Shown: positions 1 to 9,530, numbered from the stretch's first letter. The stretch is 64,000 nt of DNA from Prochlorococcus sp. AG-363-P08 (GCA_003278195.1 QCGE01000005.1:1-64000), one strand, 5' to 3'. The notes: generated by a model not told the origin, from the letters alone. A program made the numbers and translations.

Positions 1-6
1 ATTTTT

Positions 7-1095
7 ATGGGTAGTACTTTTGGAGGACTTTTTCGAATAAGTACATTTGGGGAGTCTCATGGGGGGGCCGTTGGCGTGATTGTGGAGGGTTGCCCACCTC
101 GACTAGAACTTGATTTAGATCAGATACAGGCAGAACTTGATAGGCGAAAGCCTGGGCAAAGCAAAATTACAACTCCTAGAAAAGAAGATGACAAGTTAGA
201 GGTTCTTAGCGGTCTGAAAGATAACAAGACCCTTGGGACACCTATTGCAATGATGGTTCGGAATAAGGATCAGCGTCCAGGAGACTATCAAGAGATGAAT
301 AAGGGCTTCAGGCCTTCACATGCTGATGCAACCTATCAAGCCAAGTATGGAATTCAGGCTGGTAGTGGTGGGGGGAGAGCTTCCGCTAGAGAAACAATCG
401 CTCGTGTTGCTGCTGGTGCTATCGCTAAGCAACTACTTGCCAAAGTGTCTGGAACTGAAGTGCTTGCATGGGTGAAGAGAATTCACACAATAGAGGCCGA
501 GATTAATCCTAATAAAGTTTCCCTTGGTGACATTGAGGCCAATATTGTTCGTTGCCCTAATCCTGGTGTTGCTAAGCAGATGATTGAACGTATCGAGGCT
601 ATAAGCCGTGAGGGAGATTCTTGTGGAGGAGTTATTGAGTGCGTTGTAAATAGGCCTCCTGTTGGAGTAGGTATGCCTGTGTTTGACAAGTTAGAGGCAG
701 ATTTAGCAAAGTCAGTAATGTCATTACCTGCTACAAAGGGTTTTGAAGTTGGGTCAGGCTTTGCAGGGACTTTTTCTAAGGGGAGTGAACATAATGATCT
801 CTTCGTTCCCAGTAGTGATGATCGATTGAAAACGGCTACTAATAATTCTGGTGGTATTCAAGGCGGAATAACAAATGGGGAGGCAATCTTGATTAGAGTT
901 GCTTTTAAGCCAACGGCAACAATTAGAAAAGATCAACAAACAGTTGATGCTTTTGGTAATTCAATAACACTCAGTGGGAAGGGGCGCCATGACCCTTGTG
1001 TTTTGCCAAGAGCTGTTCCAATGGTAGAAGCTATGGTGGCGATTACTTTGGCTGATCACTTGCTACGACAACAGGGTCAATGCTCTCTTTGGTGA
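7..1095 (+). CDS. aroC: chorismate synthase
   Basis: Converts 5-enolpyruvylshikimate-3-phosphate to chorismate, the last common step of aromatic amino acid synthesis, using reduced FMN without net redox change. The 362-residue length is normal for the family. The N-terminal signature FGESHG (about residues 14-19, with the conserved His) and the glycine-rich block [15 protein letters not shown] (about residues 120-135) are both clear, as is [15 protein letters not shown] near residue 46. The ATG start lies six bases inside the left window edge, so upstream context is missing. The next gene is on the opposite strand, so it ends a rightward transcription unit. The identification is secure. Confidence 0.97.
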   Translation: MGSTFGGLFRISTFGESHGGAVGVIVEGCPPRLELDLDQIQAELDRRKPGQSKITTPRKEDDKLEVLSGLKDNKTLGTPIAMMVRNKDQRPGDYQEMNKGFRPSHADATYQAKYGIQAGSGGGRASARETIARVAAGAIAKQLLAKVSGTEVLAWVKRIHTIEAEINPNKVSLGDIEANIVRCPNPGVAKQMIERIEAISREGDSCGGVIECVVNRPPVGVGMPVFDKLEADLAKSVMSLPATKGFEVGSGFAGTFSKGSEHNDLFVPSSDDRLKTATNNSGGIQGGITNGEAILIRVAFKPTATIRKDQQTVDAFGNSITLSGKGRHDPCVLPRAVPMVEAMVAITLADHLLRQQGQCSLW

Positions 1096-1286
1096 GTTTT
1101 TAATAATCGGAGTTAGTTCAGGCTTATATCCAGTGGGTTGGCGAGGTGTATATATCTTCAGATTCAGTCTCAATCAGTTGGCATCTCTATTAACTCAAGT
1201 GAAGCCTTTGAAAGATTTTAGGAAAAGGTCAGTGAGAGGCATTGCACCTCTCTAGCCGCTTTTACGGTCTGACTATAGGCTTTGTT

Positions 1287-1775
1287 TTACTTGGTTTGTG
1301 CAGTGGCAACCCTTCTTGCACGCCTAGCTCTTCTTGGAGCTGCTGAGTTGGCGGAAGTTTCTTTGACAGGAGCTTTTTTTGCAACTGCTTTTTTGATTAC
1401 TTTTTTAGTTGTAGAAGCTTTTTTTGTAGCTTTAATCTTTGGAGCTTTTGCCGCTTTCTTTGCAGGAGCTTTTTTAGCAGCTGAACCTGTGCGGTTGCGA
1501 TGAGCAAGAATTAGAGCCCATTCTTCTGCACTGATGTTAGATGGCTTGTTGCCATGTACCTCTGACAGCTTCGCGGCCTTTTCAATATCCTTAATGAGAT
1601 TTTTCCAGGAAGTAGCAAATCTTTTGTCTGATTGAGACTTGGCGCCACTTTCAACAAGTGTTTCAATGACGCCTTGAGCAGTTACTTTTTTGCGACGACG
1701 ATTGAAGATTTCTTTTTGAAGTTGAGCGATCATGGCATCTGCCTTTGCACTCACTTTGATGGTTAGCTGAGACAT
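1287..1775 (-). CDS. small basic protein with histone H1-like Lys/Ala/Pro C-terminal tail
   Basis: A 162-residue protein in two parts. Residues 1-100 are an ordinary soluble domain starting MSQLTIKVSAKADAMIAQL, which resembles a ribbon-helix-helix N-terminus (a short strand followed by helices). Residues 100-162 are low complexity, with repeated KKAPAKKAAKAP-type units ending in an arginine-rich RRARRARR patch, like histone H1, HU-tail or AlgP-type DNA-binding tails. I infer a nucleic-acid-binding or nucleoid role; no family name is certain. It is a single gene convergent with aroC. The overlapping plus-strand ORF is its low-complexity shadow. Confidence 0.8.
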   Translation of the reverse strand: MSQLTIKVSAKADAMIAQLQKEIFNRRRKKVTAQGVIETLVESGAKSQSDKRFATSWKNLIKDIEKAAKLSEVHGNKPSNISAEEWALILAHRNRTGSAAKKAPAKKAAKAPKIKATKKASTTKKVIKKAVAKKAPVKETSANSAAPRRARRARRVATAQTK

Positions 1776-1836
1776 TGATGAAATTACATCTATTTCATAT
1801 GTAGCATCTCATGAGCATGTCGACCGAAAGTCGGAG

Positions 1837-2526
1837 TCAATTTTGCTTACTTAACGCTGTGATTAATCCTTCTAATTCAGGGTCGATCACACCATTTTTC
1901 ATGAGTCCTCTCCCTAGTACTATTGCTCCATATCCCTTTGATAGCCAGCAAGTTGCGCTATTAACTTCAAGTCCACCCGCGGCAATCACAAATGGCAAAG
2001 AGGTAAAAGGGACTTGTAATTGAGACAAATAATTAACTCCTAAAGCAGATGCTGGAAAAAGCTTGATAATTCTGCAGCCAAAGTTACAAGCTTGGCGAAT
2101 TTCTGTTGGAGATAAAACACCTGGTATCAGTATTTGATTTGAAGCTAGTGCTTTTTTCTGGAGATTTAGATCCCAGAAAGGGGTCATTGCGTAGGCAAGG
2201 TCGAGGCTCTGGACTTGACTTAAAGCTTTTTCACTACTCACTGAGGCTGCCCCCAAGAGGAAGCTTGGGAAGTTCAATTGGATTTTTTCTATTAGCGTTC
2301 TCCACCCTGGGTGTTCAGACCAAGCGATCTCTAGGTTTACAACTCCAACTTTTTTTAGCTGGTTGAGTAAGAAAAATAGCTTCTCTGATGAATAGTGATC
2401 AGGAGCCAGATCACTTTCGTTTGGTCTTAGTACTACTATAAGGGGAAGATTCACTAGCGACCTTAAAAAGGCATCTTCCTTCTCTAGAAAAGAATTCTTT
2501 TTGGCCTGGTCAGACGTATTCGGCAA
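1837..2526 (-). CDS. eda: KDPG / 4-hydroxy-2-oxoglutarate aldolase family protein
   Basis: Class I aldolase of the Entner-Doudoroff pathway that cleaves 2-keto-3-deoxy-6-phosphogluconate to pyruvate and glyceraldehyde-3-phosphate. The Schiff-base lysine lies in IIKLFPAS, the catalytic Glu in VNLEIAW, and the phosphate-binding AAGGLE and [12 protein letters not shown] segments close the barrel. The track's start (2592) would overlap ftsH by 83 bases, and its first 20 or so residues are ftsH read out of frame. I therefore prefer the TTG at 2526 (17-base overlap); a GTG just before [10 protein letters not shown] is another option. It is downstream of ftsH on the same strand and probably co-transcribed. 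Confidence 0.88.
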   Translation of the reverse strand: MPNTSDQAKKNSFLEKEDAFLRSLVNLPLIVVLRPNESDLAPDHYSSEKLFFLLNQLKKVGVVNLEIAWSEHPGWRTLIEKIQLNFPSFLLGAASVSSEKALSQVQSLDLAYAMTPFWDLNLQKKALASNQILIPGVLSPTEIRQACNFGCRIIKLFPASALGVNYLSQLQVPFTSLPFVIAAGGLEVNSATCWLSKGYGAIVLGRGLMKNGVIDPELEGLITALSKQN

Positions 2527-4357
2527 TTCGTACTTCACGACGTATAAGAAGATCTTGAAGACCTTCTGTGTCAACGGTTTCTTGCTCGACAAGCATTTCA
2601 GCTAATTCGTCGAGAACCGAGCGGTTATCAGTAAGAACTTTGGTTGCACGTCTATATGCGACATCTACTAACTCAGAGACCTCTGCATCGATTGTTGCTG
2701 CAGTGTCTTCTGAGAAATCTCTTTCTGCGGCAATGTCTCTGCCTAGGAACATTCCACCTTGGGAACGGCCAAGTGCTACCGGACCCAATTTTTCGCTCAT
2801 TCCAAAGCGAGTAACCATTTGGCGTGCAACTTGAGCTACTTGTTGTAGATCATTTGATGCACCTGTAGTAACTTCGTCTTCTCCATAAACAATTTCTTCT
2901 GCGACTCGTCCTCCTAGCGCAACTGCCATTTGGTTTTGAAGATAAGCCCTTGAGTAAAGACCTGATTCCATCCTTTCTTCACTCGGTGTGAAAAATGTAA
3001 GACCACCGGCCTGTCCTCTAGGGATAATGGATATCTTCTGAACTGGGTCATAATCAGGCATCAAGGCTCCTACTAATGCATGACCTGCTTCGTGATATGC
3101 GACAAGCCGTTTACGCCTTTCACTCATTACCCTGTCCTTTTTCTCTGGACCAGCCATCACTCGCTCAATTGCATCGCTGACTTCGTCGTTGCTTACCTCT
3201 GACAACTCTCTTCTTGCAGCGAGGATTGCAGCTTCGTTAAGCAAGTTTGCAAGATCAGCACCTGTAAACCCCGGTGTTCTTCTCGCGACTTTGTCTAAAT
3301 CAACATCTTTGGAAAGGGTTTTGTCACGAGCATGAACCTTGAGAATTTGTAATCGGCCCATGTAATCGGGGCGGTCTACTACAACTTGCCTATCAAAACG
3401 ACCAGGTCTCATTAAAGCTGCATCTAGCACATCAGGTCTATTGGTTGCAGCAACAATGATGATGCCTGTGTTTCCCTCAAAACCATCCATTTCTGTGAGT
3501 AGTTGGTTAAGGGTTTGTTCTCTTTCATCATTGCCTCCGCCGAGTCCAGCTCCTCTTTGTCGACCGACTGCATCGATTTCGTCAATGAAGACAATGCATG
3601 GAGCATTCTTTTTGGCTTGCTCAAAAAGGTCTCTAACTCGACTTGCTCCAACACCTACAAACATCTCGACGAATTCAGAACCAGATATCGAGAAAAAGGG
3701 AACAGCTGCTTCTCCAGCTACTGCTTTAGCAAGAAGGGTTTTACCAGTACCAGGAGGCCCTACAAGAAGAACACCCTTGGGGATCTTTGCCCCTACTGCT
3801 GTAAACCGATCAGGGTTCTTTAGAAAGTCAACTACTTCGGTTAGTTCAAGTTTCGCACCCTCAATTCCTGCAACATCGCCAAAAGTGACTTGGGTAGAAG
3901 GTTCCATTTGAAGCCTTGCTTTGCTTTTCCCGAAATTCATTGCGGGGTTTCCGCCACCTCCTCCTTGCGCTCTTCGGAAGAGAAAAAACAATCCACCTAA
4001 AAGTAGAATTGGAAAAATTAAACTACTTGCTGCTTGTTGCCAGGGACTTGGTTGTTGAGTTGGTTGGACTGCAATATCAACATTGTGTTCCGTGAGAAGG
4101 TTTAAGAGGTCTTTGTCAGGTGCAAGGTTTACTTCTGCACGACTTCCATCACTTTCAACTATCTGAGCTGTTCCTTGGTCAGGAGAGAGTAATACTCGAC
4201 TGACTTGATTCTCTTGGACAGCTTCTACAAAATCGCTATATCGGAGTGTTCTTGTTGCTGCTGATTGATTGGGACTCTCTAAGAGAGCGGTCCCTACAAC
4301 CATTACAGCCACTACAAGGAACACATAGATTCCTACATTTCGCCAGCGCTTGTTCAA
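2510..4357 (-). CDS. ftsH: ATP-dependent zinc metalloprotease FtsH
   Basis: Membrane AAA+ protease of 615 residues; cyanobacterial members degrade damaged photosystem II D1 protein in the thylakoid. Visible in order: a transmembrane helix at residues 9-26, a lumenal/periplasmic domain, a second helix at about 112-128 followed by a Gly-rich linker, Walker A GPPGTGKT (200-207), Walker B VFIDEID (256-262), the second region of homology [20 protein letters not shown] (about 304-323), and the zinc site HEAGH (422-426). All catalytic residues are intact. It lies between sat and eda on the minus strand. Cyanobacteria carry several FtsH paralogues; which one this is cannot be fixed from this window alone. 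Confidence 0.97.
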   Translation of the reverse strand: MNKRWRNVGIYVFLVVAVMVVGTALLESPNQSAATRTLRYSDFVEAVQENQVSRVLLSPDQGTAQIVESDGSRAEVNLAPDKDLLNLLTEHNVDIAVQPTQQPSPWQQAASSLIFPILLLGGLFFLFRRAQGGGGGNPAMNFGKSKARLQMEPSTQVTFGDVAGIEGAKLELTEVVDFLKNPDRFTAVGAKIPKGVLLVGPPGTGKTLLAKAVAGEAAVPFFSISGSEFVEMFVGVGASRVRDLFEQAKKNAPCIVFIDEIDAVGRQRGAGLGGGNDEREQTLNQLLTEMDGFEGNTGIIIVAATNRPDVLDAALMRPGRFDRQVVVDRPDYMGRLQILKVHARDKTLSKDVDLDKVARRTPGFTGADLANLLNEAAILAARRELSEVSNDEVSDAIERVMAGPEKKDRVMSERRKRLVAYHEAGHALVGALMPDYDPVQKISIIPRGQAGGLTFFTPSEERMESGLYSRAYLQNQMAVALGGRVAEEIVYGEDEVTTGASNDLQQVAQVARQMVTRFGMSEKLGPVALGRSQGGMFLGRDIAAERDFSEDTAATIDAEVSELVDVAYRRATKVLTDNRSVLDELAEMLVEQETVDTEGLQDLLIRREVRIAEYV

Positions 4358-4403
4358 GGTTCTGTTGCTACTAATTAAGCGATGTTAATAGGATTTAGGT
4401 CCA

Positions 4404-5576
4404 TTACGCGTTTCTCAATACATCAACCACGCTTCGGAAGGCAAACCATTCAGGTATTTCCTCTCCATTTCGAAGCATTTTCCTGAATTGTGTTCCACTC
4501 AGTTTCCTTACGTGAAGACCACGGGCCTCAGCATGTTCTGCCGTTACATAGCCCTCTTCCTCTGTGAAAACAAGATTCAGGGAGGGGACAGTTTCCATTG
4601 TTAGTTCTGAAGCGCAATCTCGAGCAAAGTTTTGGGCCTCATAAGGTCCATAAAAATCATCACCAGTTAGGGATGATTTGCATCCGGCCATATCGCGCCC
4701 AATTATGAAATGAGTACATCCATAGTTCCTTCTTATGATCATGTGCTGAAGAGCCTCTCTAGGCCCTGCCATGTGCATCGCATAAGGAAGGTATGACCAG
4801 CGAATACGAGGATTGTTTACCTCTTTAGCCAGTCGCTCATAAGTTTGGAATCTAATAGAGCCAGGAATATCATCTTGTTGAGTTGGACCACATGTAGGGT
4901 GAACTAGGACAACTGCGTTCTCGCTGACATTGTTTGCATGCAGTGCTCTGGTAAATAATTCGTAGTGTGCACGGTGAATTGGATTGCGACATTGGAAGGC
5001 AACAACATCTTCACCTGCGGGTAATTCAGTCCTTACTTCAGCCGGGGTTTTACAAGGGAAAACCCTTTTTGGCAGTTCCAACCCTTCTAGTCCTCCTCCT
5101 AAATAGAAGCGTTTACGCTCAGTAGCGATCATTCTTACTGCCGGATGCTCAAGGGAAGTTGTTCCATAGCAACCCTTCGCTTCTATGACTTTGTCGGGCT
5201 CCCATTTCTCTTCTACATGAAGTAATGCCAGATCTTGGTTCTTATAGGTCAATAGGACTCGATCACCCGCAGCTATATCTTCCCTATCCGTATCCATTAC
5301 TACTGGGAGCCCAAATAAATAACCTGTTGAAGTCCTATTTCCACTAACCACTGCATCGTAATCATCTTTCAGCATGAACCCTCTTTCTGGAGAGAATCCT
5401 CCTATCACAAGCAATTCAATATCGCAGGCATTTCGATCTGAGCATTCAATTGTTTTTGTTGCTTTTTCCTTGACTCCTTGTTTCTCTTCAGAAGGAACCA
5501 TTAGGTCAACAAGAGTTCCTCCGTATGGCGAAATTACTCCTTTAGAGTTATTGGCGTCAGGTGACTGAGTGATCAT
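4404..5576 (-). CDS. sat: sulfate adenylyltransferase (ATP sulfurylase)
   Basis: Activates sulfate with ATP to adenosine 5'-phosphosulfate, the first step of assimilatory sulfate reduction. The 390-residue protein has the nucleotide-binding motif QCRNPIHRAH (195-204) and GRDMAGCK further on. It lacks a fused C-terminal APS kinase domain, as is usual for the bacterial homo-oligomeric form. The gap to ftsH is 46 bases, so the two could share a transcript. A perfect hairpin separates it from psbO upstream. Identification is secure; the ATG at 5576 is the only reasonable start. Confidence 0.97.
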   Translation of the reverse strand: MITQSPDANNSKGVISPYGGTLVDLMVPSEEKQGVKEKATKTIECSDRNACDIELLVIGGFSPERGFMLKDDYDAVVSGNRTSTGYLFGLPVVMDTDREDIAAGDRVLLTYKNQDLALLHVEEKWEPDKVIEAKGCYGTTSLEHPAVRMIATERKRFYLGGGLEGLELPKRVFPCKTPAEVRTELPAGEDVVAFQCRNPIHRAHYELFTRALHANNVSENAVVLVHPTCGPTQQDDIPGSIRFQTYERLAKEVNNPRIRWSYLPYAMHMAGPREALQHMIIRRNYGCTHFIIGRDMAGCKSSLTGDDFYGPYEAQNFARDCASELTMETVPSLNLVFTEEEGYVTAEHAEARGLHVRKLSGTQFRKMLRNGEEIPEWFAFRSVVDVLRNA

Positions 5577-5639
5577 ATTGATCTTTGGATTTCTCTAGGA
5601 AATTCTCCCAGATTCAGAGCTTTTAATTTTTGGATTGGA

Positions 5640-5677
5640 CCATTAAGAAAGGGGGCCTAAGCCCCCTTTCTTAATGG
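5640..5677 (-). terminator. long perfect hairpin after psbO, probable terminator
   Basis: A perfect 17-bp inverted repeat (TTAAGAAAGGGGGC against GCCCCCTTTCTTAA plus flanks) with a 4-base loop, lying in the gap between psbO and sat. The AT-rich arms give U-rich ends in both directions, although no long T-run follows the stem. It most likely insulates the highly expressed psbO transcript from sat. Confidence 0.75.
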
Positions 5678-5713
5678 ATCATTGGATGCAACAGGCAGAT
5701 ACCTGTGGCTTAA

Positions 5714-6514
5714 TCAGGATTTACGGCCATAAAGGTTTCCAGTGATCTTGACATCTACTGGGTCTCTTGATCCAAGGTCATTATCAGAAGGCTGAATCGC
5801 TACGAAAGACCCTGCAAATTCGTTAGTGGCTGTGTCAACACTTTCAATTGAGAGTGTGATTGTGCCATTACCGGTGAGATCTCTCTTGATGTTTTCTTTG
5901 GCTAGATCTTCATCGTCACCACCTAAGGCAACAAGACCTTGTGCATAGTCGACACCAGTATCTTTTGCCCTGCTTTTGGGGTCAAGGAAATCACCAGTGC
6001 GGTAGCTAGGAGTGAGTGTTGAGCCAGTGAATTCTGCACCAGGAGAAATTGATTTGCCTCCATCAGCGACCATGTCTTTGACTGAGAAGACCAATGGGAA
6101 CTCTTCGCTATTAGGAGCGAGAACAGTAATCAACGCGAAATCAATACCACCTTGTGCAGCGAACTTTCCACCTGAGAGGTCTCCATAGACCTGGTCAATG
6201 GAAGTGTTTGTAGCTGGACTGATGATTTTGGCTGGGACAAATTCAGCTTGCCTACGCTTACTGCCAGCAACCTTGACAAAGATCTCTGTTGGCTGAAGGC
6301 ATAAGTCGCTGAACTTTCCATCGGCATTGATGGAACCTTCAGATCCAGACTTAATGACTGGGCAATTGTTGGCCTGGCCACTATTAACTATGTCGCCAAA
6401 ATCTGAATTACCCCTTTCGTTCCCAAGAACGAATGCGGCAGATGCACTGCTGGGGGCAGTTATAAAGGTGAGACAGAAAGCCAGCACCAGGGCCAGCAGA
6501 GGACGTAATGGCAT
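5714..6514 (-). CDS. psbO: photosystem II manganese-stabilizing protein PsbO
   Basis: Extrinsic 33-kDa subunit of the oxygen-evolving complex on the lumenal face of photosystem II, where it stabilises the Mn4CaO5 cluster. The 266-residue precursor has a cleavable signal peptide (residues 1-26, ending SASA) and then a beta-barrel-type mature domain. Two N-proximal cysteines (in NNCPVIKSG and DLCLQPTE) match the conserved disulfide pair. The C-terminus DVKITGNLYGRKS is typical of the family. It is monocistronic, with a strong hairpin downstream and a 340-base 5' region upstream. Confidence 0.97.
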   Translation of the reverse strand: MPLRPLLALVLAFCLTFITAPSSASAAFVLGNERGNSDFGDIVNSGQANNCPVIKSGSEGSINADGKFSDLCLQPTEIFVKVAGSKRRQAEFVPAKIISPATNTSIDQVYGDLSGGKFAAQGGIDFALITVLAPNSEEFPLVFSVKDMVADGGKSISPGAEFTGSTLTPSYRTGDFLDPKSRAKDTGVDYAQGLVALGGDDEDLAKENIKRDLTGNGTITLSIESVDTATNEFAGSFVAIQPSDNDLGSRDPVDVKITGNLYGRKS

Positions 6515-6854
6515 GAGAGGAAGCCTAATGGCAGATGACTGCGGAGTATTAACCGCCCTATGGGGCAGCTTGGATCTTACAGGGGGTAAATAGCAGTTAA
6601 CGTCCGCATTTAGCAGCTCTCAACAACCCGTCGCTTAGCAAAAGGTCCATTATTGGCCCTTCTGATTGACTCAAATTGACTCTAAATACTTGCTTGCGGG
6701 CACTTTGAGGTCAAACCGATTGGATCAAAAATCTCTCTATGCTCTAGAAACTTAATTTTATAAATCAGCCGTTTAATCGTTCATTTCTCTTCATTATTTC
6801 TGCTCCTTGGAGAGCCTGTATGGGTGAAATGAGCTTTTAAAGGCTTCAAATGCT
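6515..6854. other. intergenic region upstream of psbO and 3' of coaBC
   Basis: About 340 bases between psbO and the 3' end of coaBC. It must contain the psbO promoter and leader. Reading leftwards, a possible -10-like TATTTA is present, but no confident -35 partner. A tandem TTGACTC motif (TTGACTCAAATTGACTC, about 6666-6682) lies on the plus strand but faces no gene. I see no supportable ORF or RNA here; the 70-residue track ORF at 6781-6993 is mostly antiphase coaBC. Confidence 0.5.
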
Positions 6855-8159
6855 TCAGGAGAGCGATCCCCCCTGGCCGATGTCGTGATTCTCTCGGTGG
6901 ATATTTATCAATGCATCTAGGAGCTTGTGAGCAAGTTCCAGTTTTGTTGTTACTGGCATTGCTGTAACCATTCCTTTTTTGCCAATAAGCCACCCTCCAT
7001 TTGTATCGACTTCAAAGCCTTGATCAGATCTGTCAATTGGATTTGCAAAAAGCAGATCGCAATTTTTGCTAGATCGTTTGGCTTCCCCTAATTGTTGAAT
7101 GTTGAGATCCTCTCCTGTTAGGGCTGAAAAGCCTAGGATCACTTGGCGATCAGGCTTTTTAGAAGCTATTTCCGCTAAAAGGTCAGGAACCTTTACTAAA
7201 TTTTTTTTTATTGTTTCGACAAGTTCATCCTTTTTAAGTTTTTCAGTTTGTAGTTTTCCCTGATGGCGTAGATCTCCTACAGCAGCAGCCATGGCAATAG
7301 CATCAGCGTCATGCTGAAGCTTGGAAAGTTCAGATTGCATTTCAGATGCAGATTTGATTTCGTATGTGTTTAAGCCTTCTAGCCAGCCTTCTGGTAAACG
7401 TAGTGGGCCATGGATTAGATCCACTTCAGCACCACGTAGTTTTGCGGCTTGAGCTAAAAGGACTCCCATTTTTCCACTACTTCTATTGGTAAGAAGTCTT
7501 GCAGCATCTAGATTTTCTTCGGTAGGTCCAGAAGTGGCTAAAAGTTTTAAACCTTTCCAATCTTTTTTTATAATCCCTTGAGAATTCATTTGTATAAAAG
7601 CACTTTCTATAGCTATCTCGATTAGTGAATTAGTGATCATGCGCCCTTCTCCTGTTCGATCACATGCCAGAAGGCCCGAGGCAGGGGATAGGCCGATTAC
7701 ATTTGGATAGCTTTTTATAAATTGCCAGTTTTTTTGAACCGCATTATTGGACCACATCCCTGTATTCATTGCTGCCGCAGCAATGATTGGCTTCTCAAAA
7801 GCTATTAAAATACTGGCTAGAAGTCCTTCTGCTATTCCCTGAGACCATTTCCCTAGTGTTGTTGCACTAAGGGGAGCGACGATTATTAAATCTGCCCAAT
7901 CAGCTAATGAAATATGCAAAGGTCTTGGTTCTTTTTGACTCCATTGATCTGATTCTTGGTAACACTTATTCCTGCTTAAACACCCAAGGGAAATAGGGCT
8001 TATTAACTTTGCTGCACTTGGTGTGATTACACACTTAACTTCTGCACCAGCCTTGATTAATTTGCTTACTAGCAAAGGTGTCTTTACTGCTGCGATACTT
8101 CCAGTTACAGCAACTAACAGTCGTTTTCCTTTTAGGGGTTTTATATCTTTAGTCTTCAT
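6855..8159 (-). CDS. coaBC: bifunctional phosphopantothenoylcysteine decarboxylase / synthetase
   Basis: Performs two consecutive steps of coenzyme A synthesis: CTP-dependent ligation of cysteine to 4'-phosphopantothenate (CoaB half) and flavin-dependent decarboxylation (CoaC half). The N-terminal flavoprotein domain starts with LLVAVTGSIAAVK (about residues 14-26) and carries the AAAMNTGMW active-site loop. The CoaB half starts near LLATSGPTEENLDAAR and contains the dimer-interface RSSGKMG and the AMAAAVGDLR motif. At 434 residues the fusion is full length. It overlaps the upstream DUF2555 gene by 11 bases, suggesting coupled translation. Confidence 0.95.
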   Translation of the reverse strand: MKTKDIKPLKGKRLLVAVTGSIAAVKTPLLVSKLIKAGAEVKCVITPSAAKLISPISLGCLSRNKCYQESDQWSQKEPRPLHISLADWADLIIVAPLSATTLGKWSQGIAEGLLASILIAFEKPIIAAAAMNTGMWSNNAVQKNWQFIKSYPNVIGLSPASGLLACDRTGEGRMITNSLIEIAIESAFIQMNSQGIIKKDWKGLKLLATSGPTEENLDAARLLTNRSSGKMGVLLAQAAKLRGAEVDLIHGPLRLPEGWLEGLNTYEIKSASEMQSELSKLQHDADAIAMAAAVGDLRHQGKLQTEKLKKDELVETIKKNLVKVPDLLAEIASKKPDRQVILGFSALTGEDLNIQQLGEAKRSSKNCDLLFANPIDRSDQGFEVDTNGGWLIGKKGMVTAMPVTTKLELAHKLLDALINIHRENHDIGQGGSLS

Positions 8160-8388
8160 CGAAAGGTTCCTGGTCTACAAGGTGAAGGTAGGGCTGTACT
8201 AGCTCTGGCCTATGAATGGCAATTGCCCTTAATAGATGCCAGTCGTCTAATCCATCAAAGGGAGTTGGATAGTCATCGTCTTCCAACCTTTTAGCCAATA
8301 CTGCGACAGAATCATCATCAAAGTTCTGTACGAGCTCATCAGTGATTATTGGTGAGTCTTTGTCTAGCAAGGCTTTGGGATTCTCCAT
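8149..8388 (-). CDS. DUF2555-family small acidic cyanobacterial protein
   Basis: A 79-residue acidic soluble protein with no signal peptide or membrane segment. The core DDDYPTPFDGLDDWHLLRAIAIHRPELV matches my memory of the cyanobacteria-restricted DUF2555 family, whose function is unknown. Its stop overlaps the coaBC start by 11 bases, so the two genes are very likely one operon and translationally coupled. A coenzyme A-related role would be a guess from position only. Confidence 0.85.
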   Translation of the reverse strand: MENPKALLDKDSPIITDELVQNFDDDSVAVLAKRLEDDDYPTPFDGLDDWHLLRAIAIHRPELVQPYLHLVDQEPFDED

Positions 8389-8448
8389 GGATGTTGCCAG
8401 GCTGTTGCAGGCATTTCATTCTGACTCCAAGCTAGGTTTCTGCTAATA

Positions 8449-8521
8449 GGGGAATTAGCTCAGCTGGTAGAGCGCTGTGATCGCACCGCAGAGGTCAGGG
8501 GTTCGAATCCCCTATTCTCCA
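8449..8521 (+). tRNA. tRNA-Ala (anticodon CGC)
   Basis: A complete 73-base cloverleaf: acceptor GGGGAAT pairs with ATTCTCC, the D arm is GCTC...GAGC, the anticodon stem CTGTG/CGCAG encloses loop ATCGCAC, and the T arm is AGGGG-TTCGAAT-CCCCT. The anticodon is CGC (codon GCG). A G3:U70 wobble pair, the alanine identity element, is present. CCA is not encoded beyond the discriminator A. Confidence 0.93.
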
Positions 8522-8639
8522 CTTTTGAGTTTGTTTTGGCTTTCGCGAATCTTTTACGGGCTTTTTTATTCTCTATAACGGGATTAAGAATAGGTCTTTT
8601 TATTGTTCTTGATGTGTGAATGGGTAGACAATAAGAAAC

Positions 8640-8831
8640 ATGAGATATAGGAACCTGCTAAAAGCTCATACAAGAAGCCTATCCTTGTTTTCCCTTGCAG
8701 GAGTAGTAGCTTTGAGTGTTCATGAACGCCCAATAGCACTTTTTACTTTTGGACTGATCTCTTTAGCAGTCGCCTTCGTGAATACTCAGCGTCCTGCTTT
8801 TAAGGATTCATGGCTTGAAAACAATGATTAA
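8640..8831 (+). CDS. small hypothetical membrane protein
   Basis: A 63-residue ORF with a basic N-terminus (MRYRNLLKAHTRS) and two closely spaced hydrophobic stretches (about 15-27 and 32-46), consistent with a small two-helix membrane protein. I do not recognise a family. It sits 17 bases upstream of another small plus-strand gene, and composition and spacing look like real coding sequence, but the ribosome binding site is weak. Confidence 0.6.
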   Translation: MRYRNLLKAHTRSLSLFSLAGVVALSVHERPIALFTFGLISLAVAFVNTQRPAFKDSWLENND

Positions 8832-8848
8832 TTGATCAATCTCTTTTT

Positions 8849-9049
8849 ATGTCCCAGTCGAAACGTGAACAGGTGGTAAGCCACCTGAGATATATCAGGC
8901 AAGAACTCCGTGAGATGCATCAAGGTGTTCTTGAAGATGGGCTTTTACCCGAAGGGGGTGAGATCAGAGGAGTGATGGCCCAGATGGAAGCACTTCTTGA
9001 ATTGCTTGAGGGTAAGGCGGCTAAAAAAGCAAAGGCTGAGGCGAATTGA
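8849..9049 (+). CDS. conserved small helical protein, function unknown
   Basis: A 66-residue, highly charged and probably all-helical protein (SHLRYIRQELREMHQG, then MAQMEALLELLEGKAAKKAKAEA). It looks like one of the short proteins shared by marine picocyanobacteria, but I cannot name a family. The tail is Lys/Ala rich. It follows the 63-residue ORF closely and precedes the ycf20-like gene, so a three-gene transcript of small proteins is possible. Confidence 0.75.
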   Translation: MSQSKREQVVSHLRYIRQELREMHQGVLEDGLLPEGGEIRGVMAQMEALLELLEGKAAKKAKAEAN

Positions 9050-9105
9050 TTTTTTAACCATGTAAGTAGGTATAAAGAAAAACAATCATTTGAAATTTTC
9101 CTTTT

Positions 9106-9447
9106 ATGACTAAGAAGCTGCAATACACAGGTCTATATAGGAGTTTTGGTCTCGCTTCGGAAAGGTTGGAATCATGGGCTTTTAATCCTTGGCGACGAGG
9201 TTCATTACTTTTGATAGTTCTTTTTTCAACTTTTTTAATCGGAAGCTCTATAGGAATGATTAATGGAGTTTTGGCTTTAATGGATCCTATAGGCGCATTC
9301 TTTACAGTTTTGATATTAGAGATAATGGTTAGATTAAGAAGGACATGGCCAAAGGAGAAGCATGGTTCAATATCAAGACAAATACTTGATATTGGGCGTA
9401 TTGGCCTTCTCTATGGCCTTCTGTTGGAAGGATTTAAATTGTTATAA
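9106..9447 (+). CDS. ycf20: Ycf20-like (DUF565) membrane protein
   Basis: A 113-residue protein with the Ycf20/DUF565 layout: an NPWRRGSLLLI entry motif (about residues 27-37), a hydrophobic helix to about residue 58, a second helix through GAFFTVLILEIMVRLRR, and a C-terminal hydrophobic segment. Ycf20 homologues occur in cyanobacteria and plastids and have been linked to thermal dissipation of light energy in algae. Assignment is by motif memory and is fairly confident. Confidence 0.75.
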   Translation: MTKKLQYTGLYRSFGLASERLESWAFNPWRRGSLLLIVLFSTFLIGSSIGMINGVLALMDPIGAFFTVLILEIMVRLRRTWPKEKHGSISRQILDIGRIGLLYGLLLEGFKLL

Positions 9448-9530
9448 TCCAATTGATTATATGTCTTAGGAATTGCGACTTTCTGTAAGATATTTAGACT
9501 TATCTAAGTTCAGTTTTGTTCGGAAATTAG

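Noticed and set aside
1282-1503. 73-residue plus-strand hydrophobic ORF
   Set aside because: It is the reverse reading of the Lys/Ala-rich tail of the basic protein; low complexity explains the open frame.
3441-3911. 156-residue plus-strand ORF
   Set aside because: It is antisense to the AAA core of ftsH and mirrors its codon pattern; a shadow frame.
6666-6682. Tandem TTGACTC motif upstream of psbO as a promoter
   Set aside because: It is on the plus strand and faces no gene; psbO is on the minus strand.
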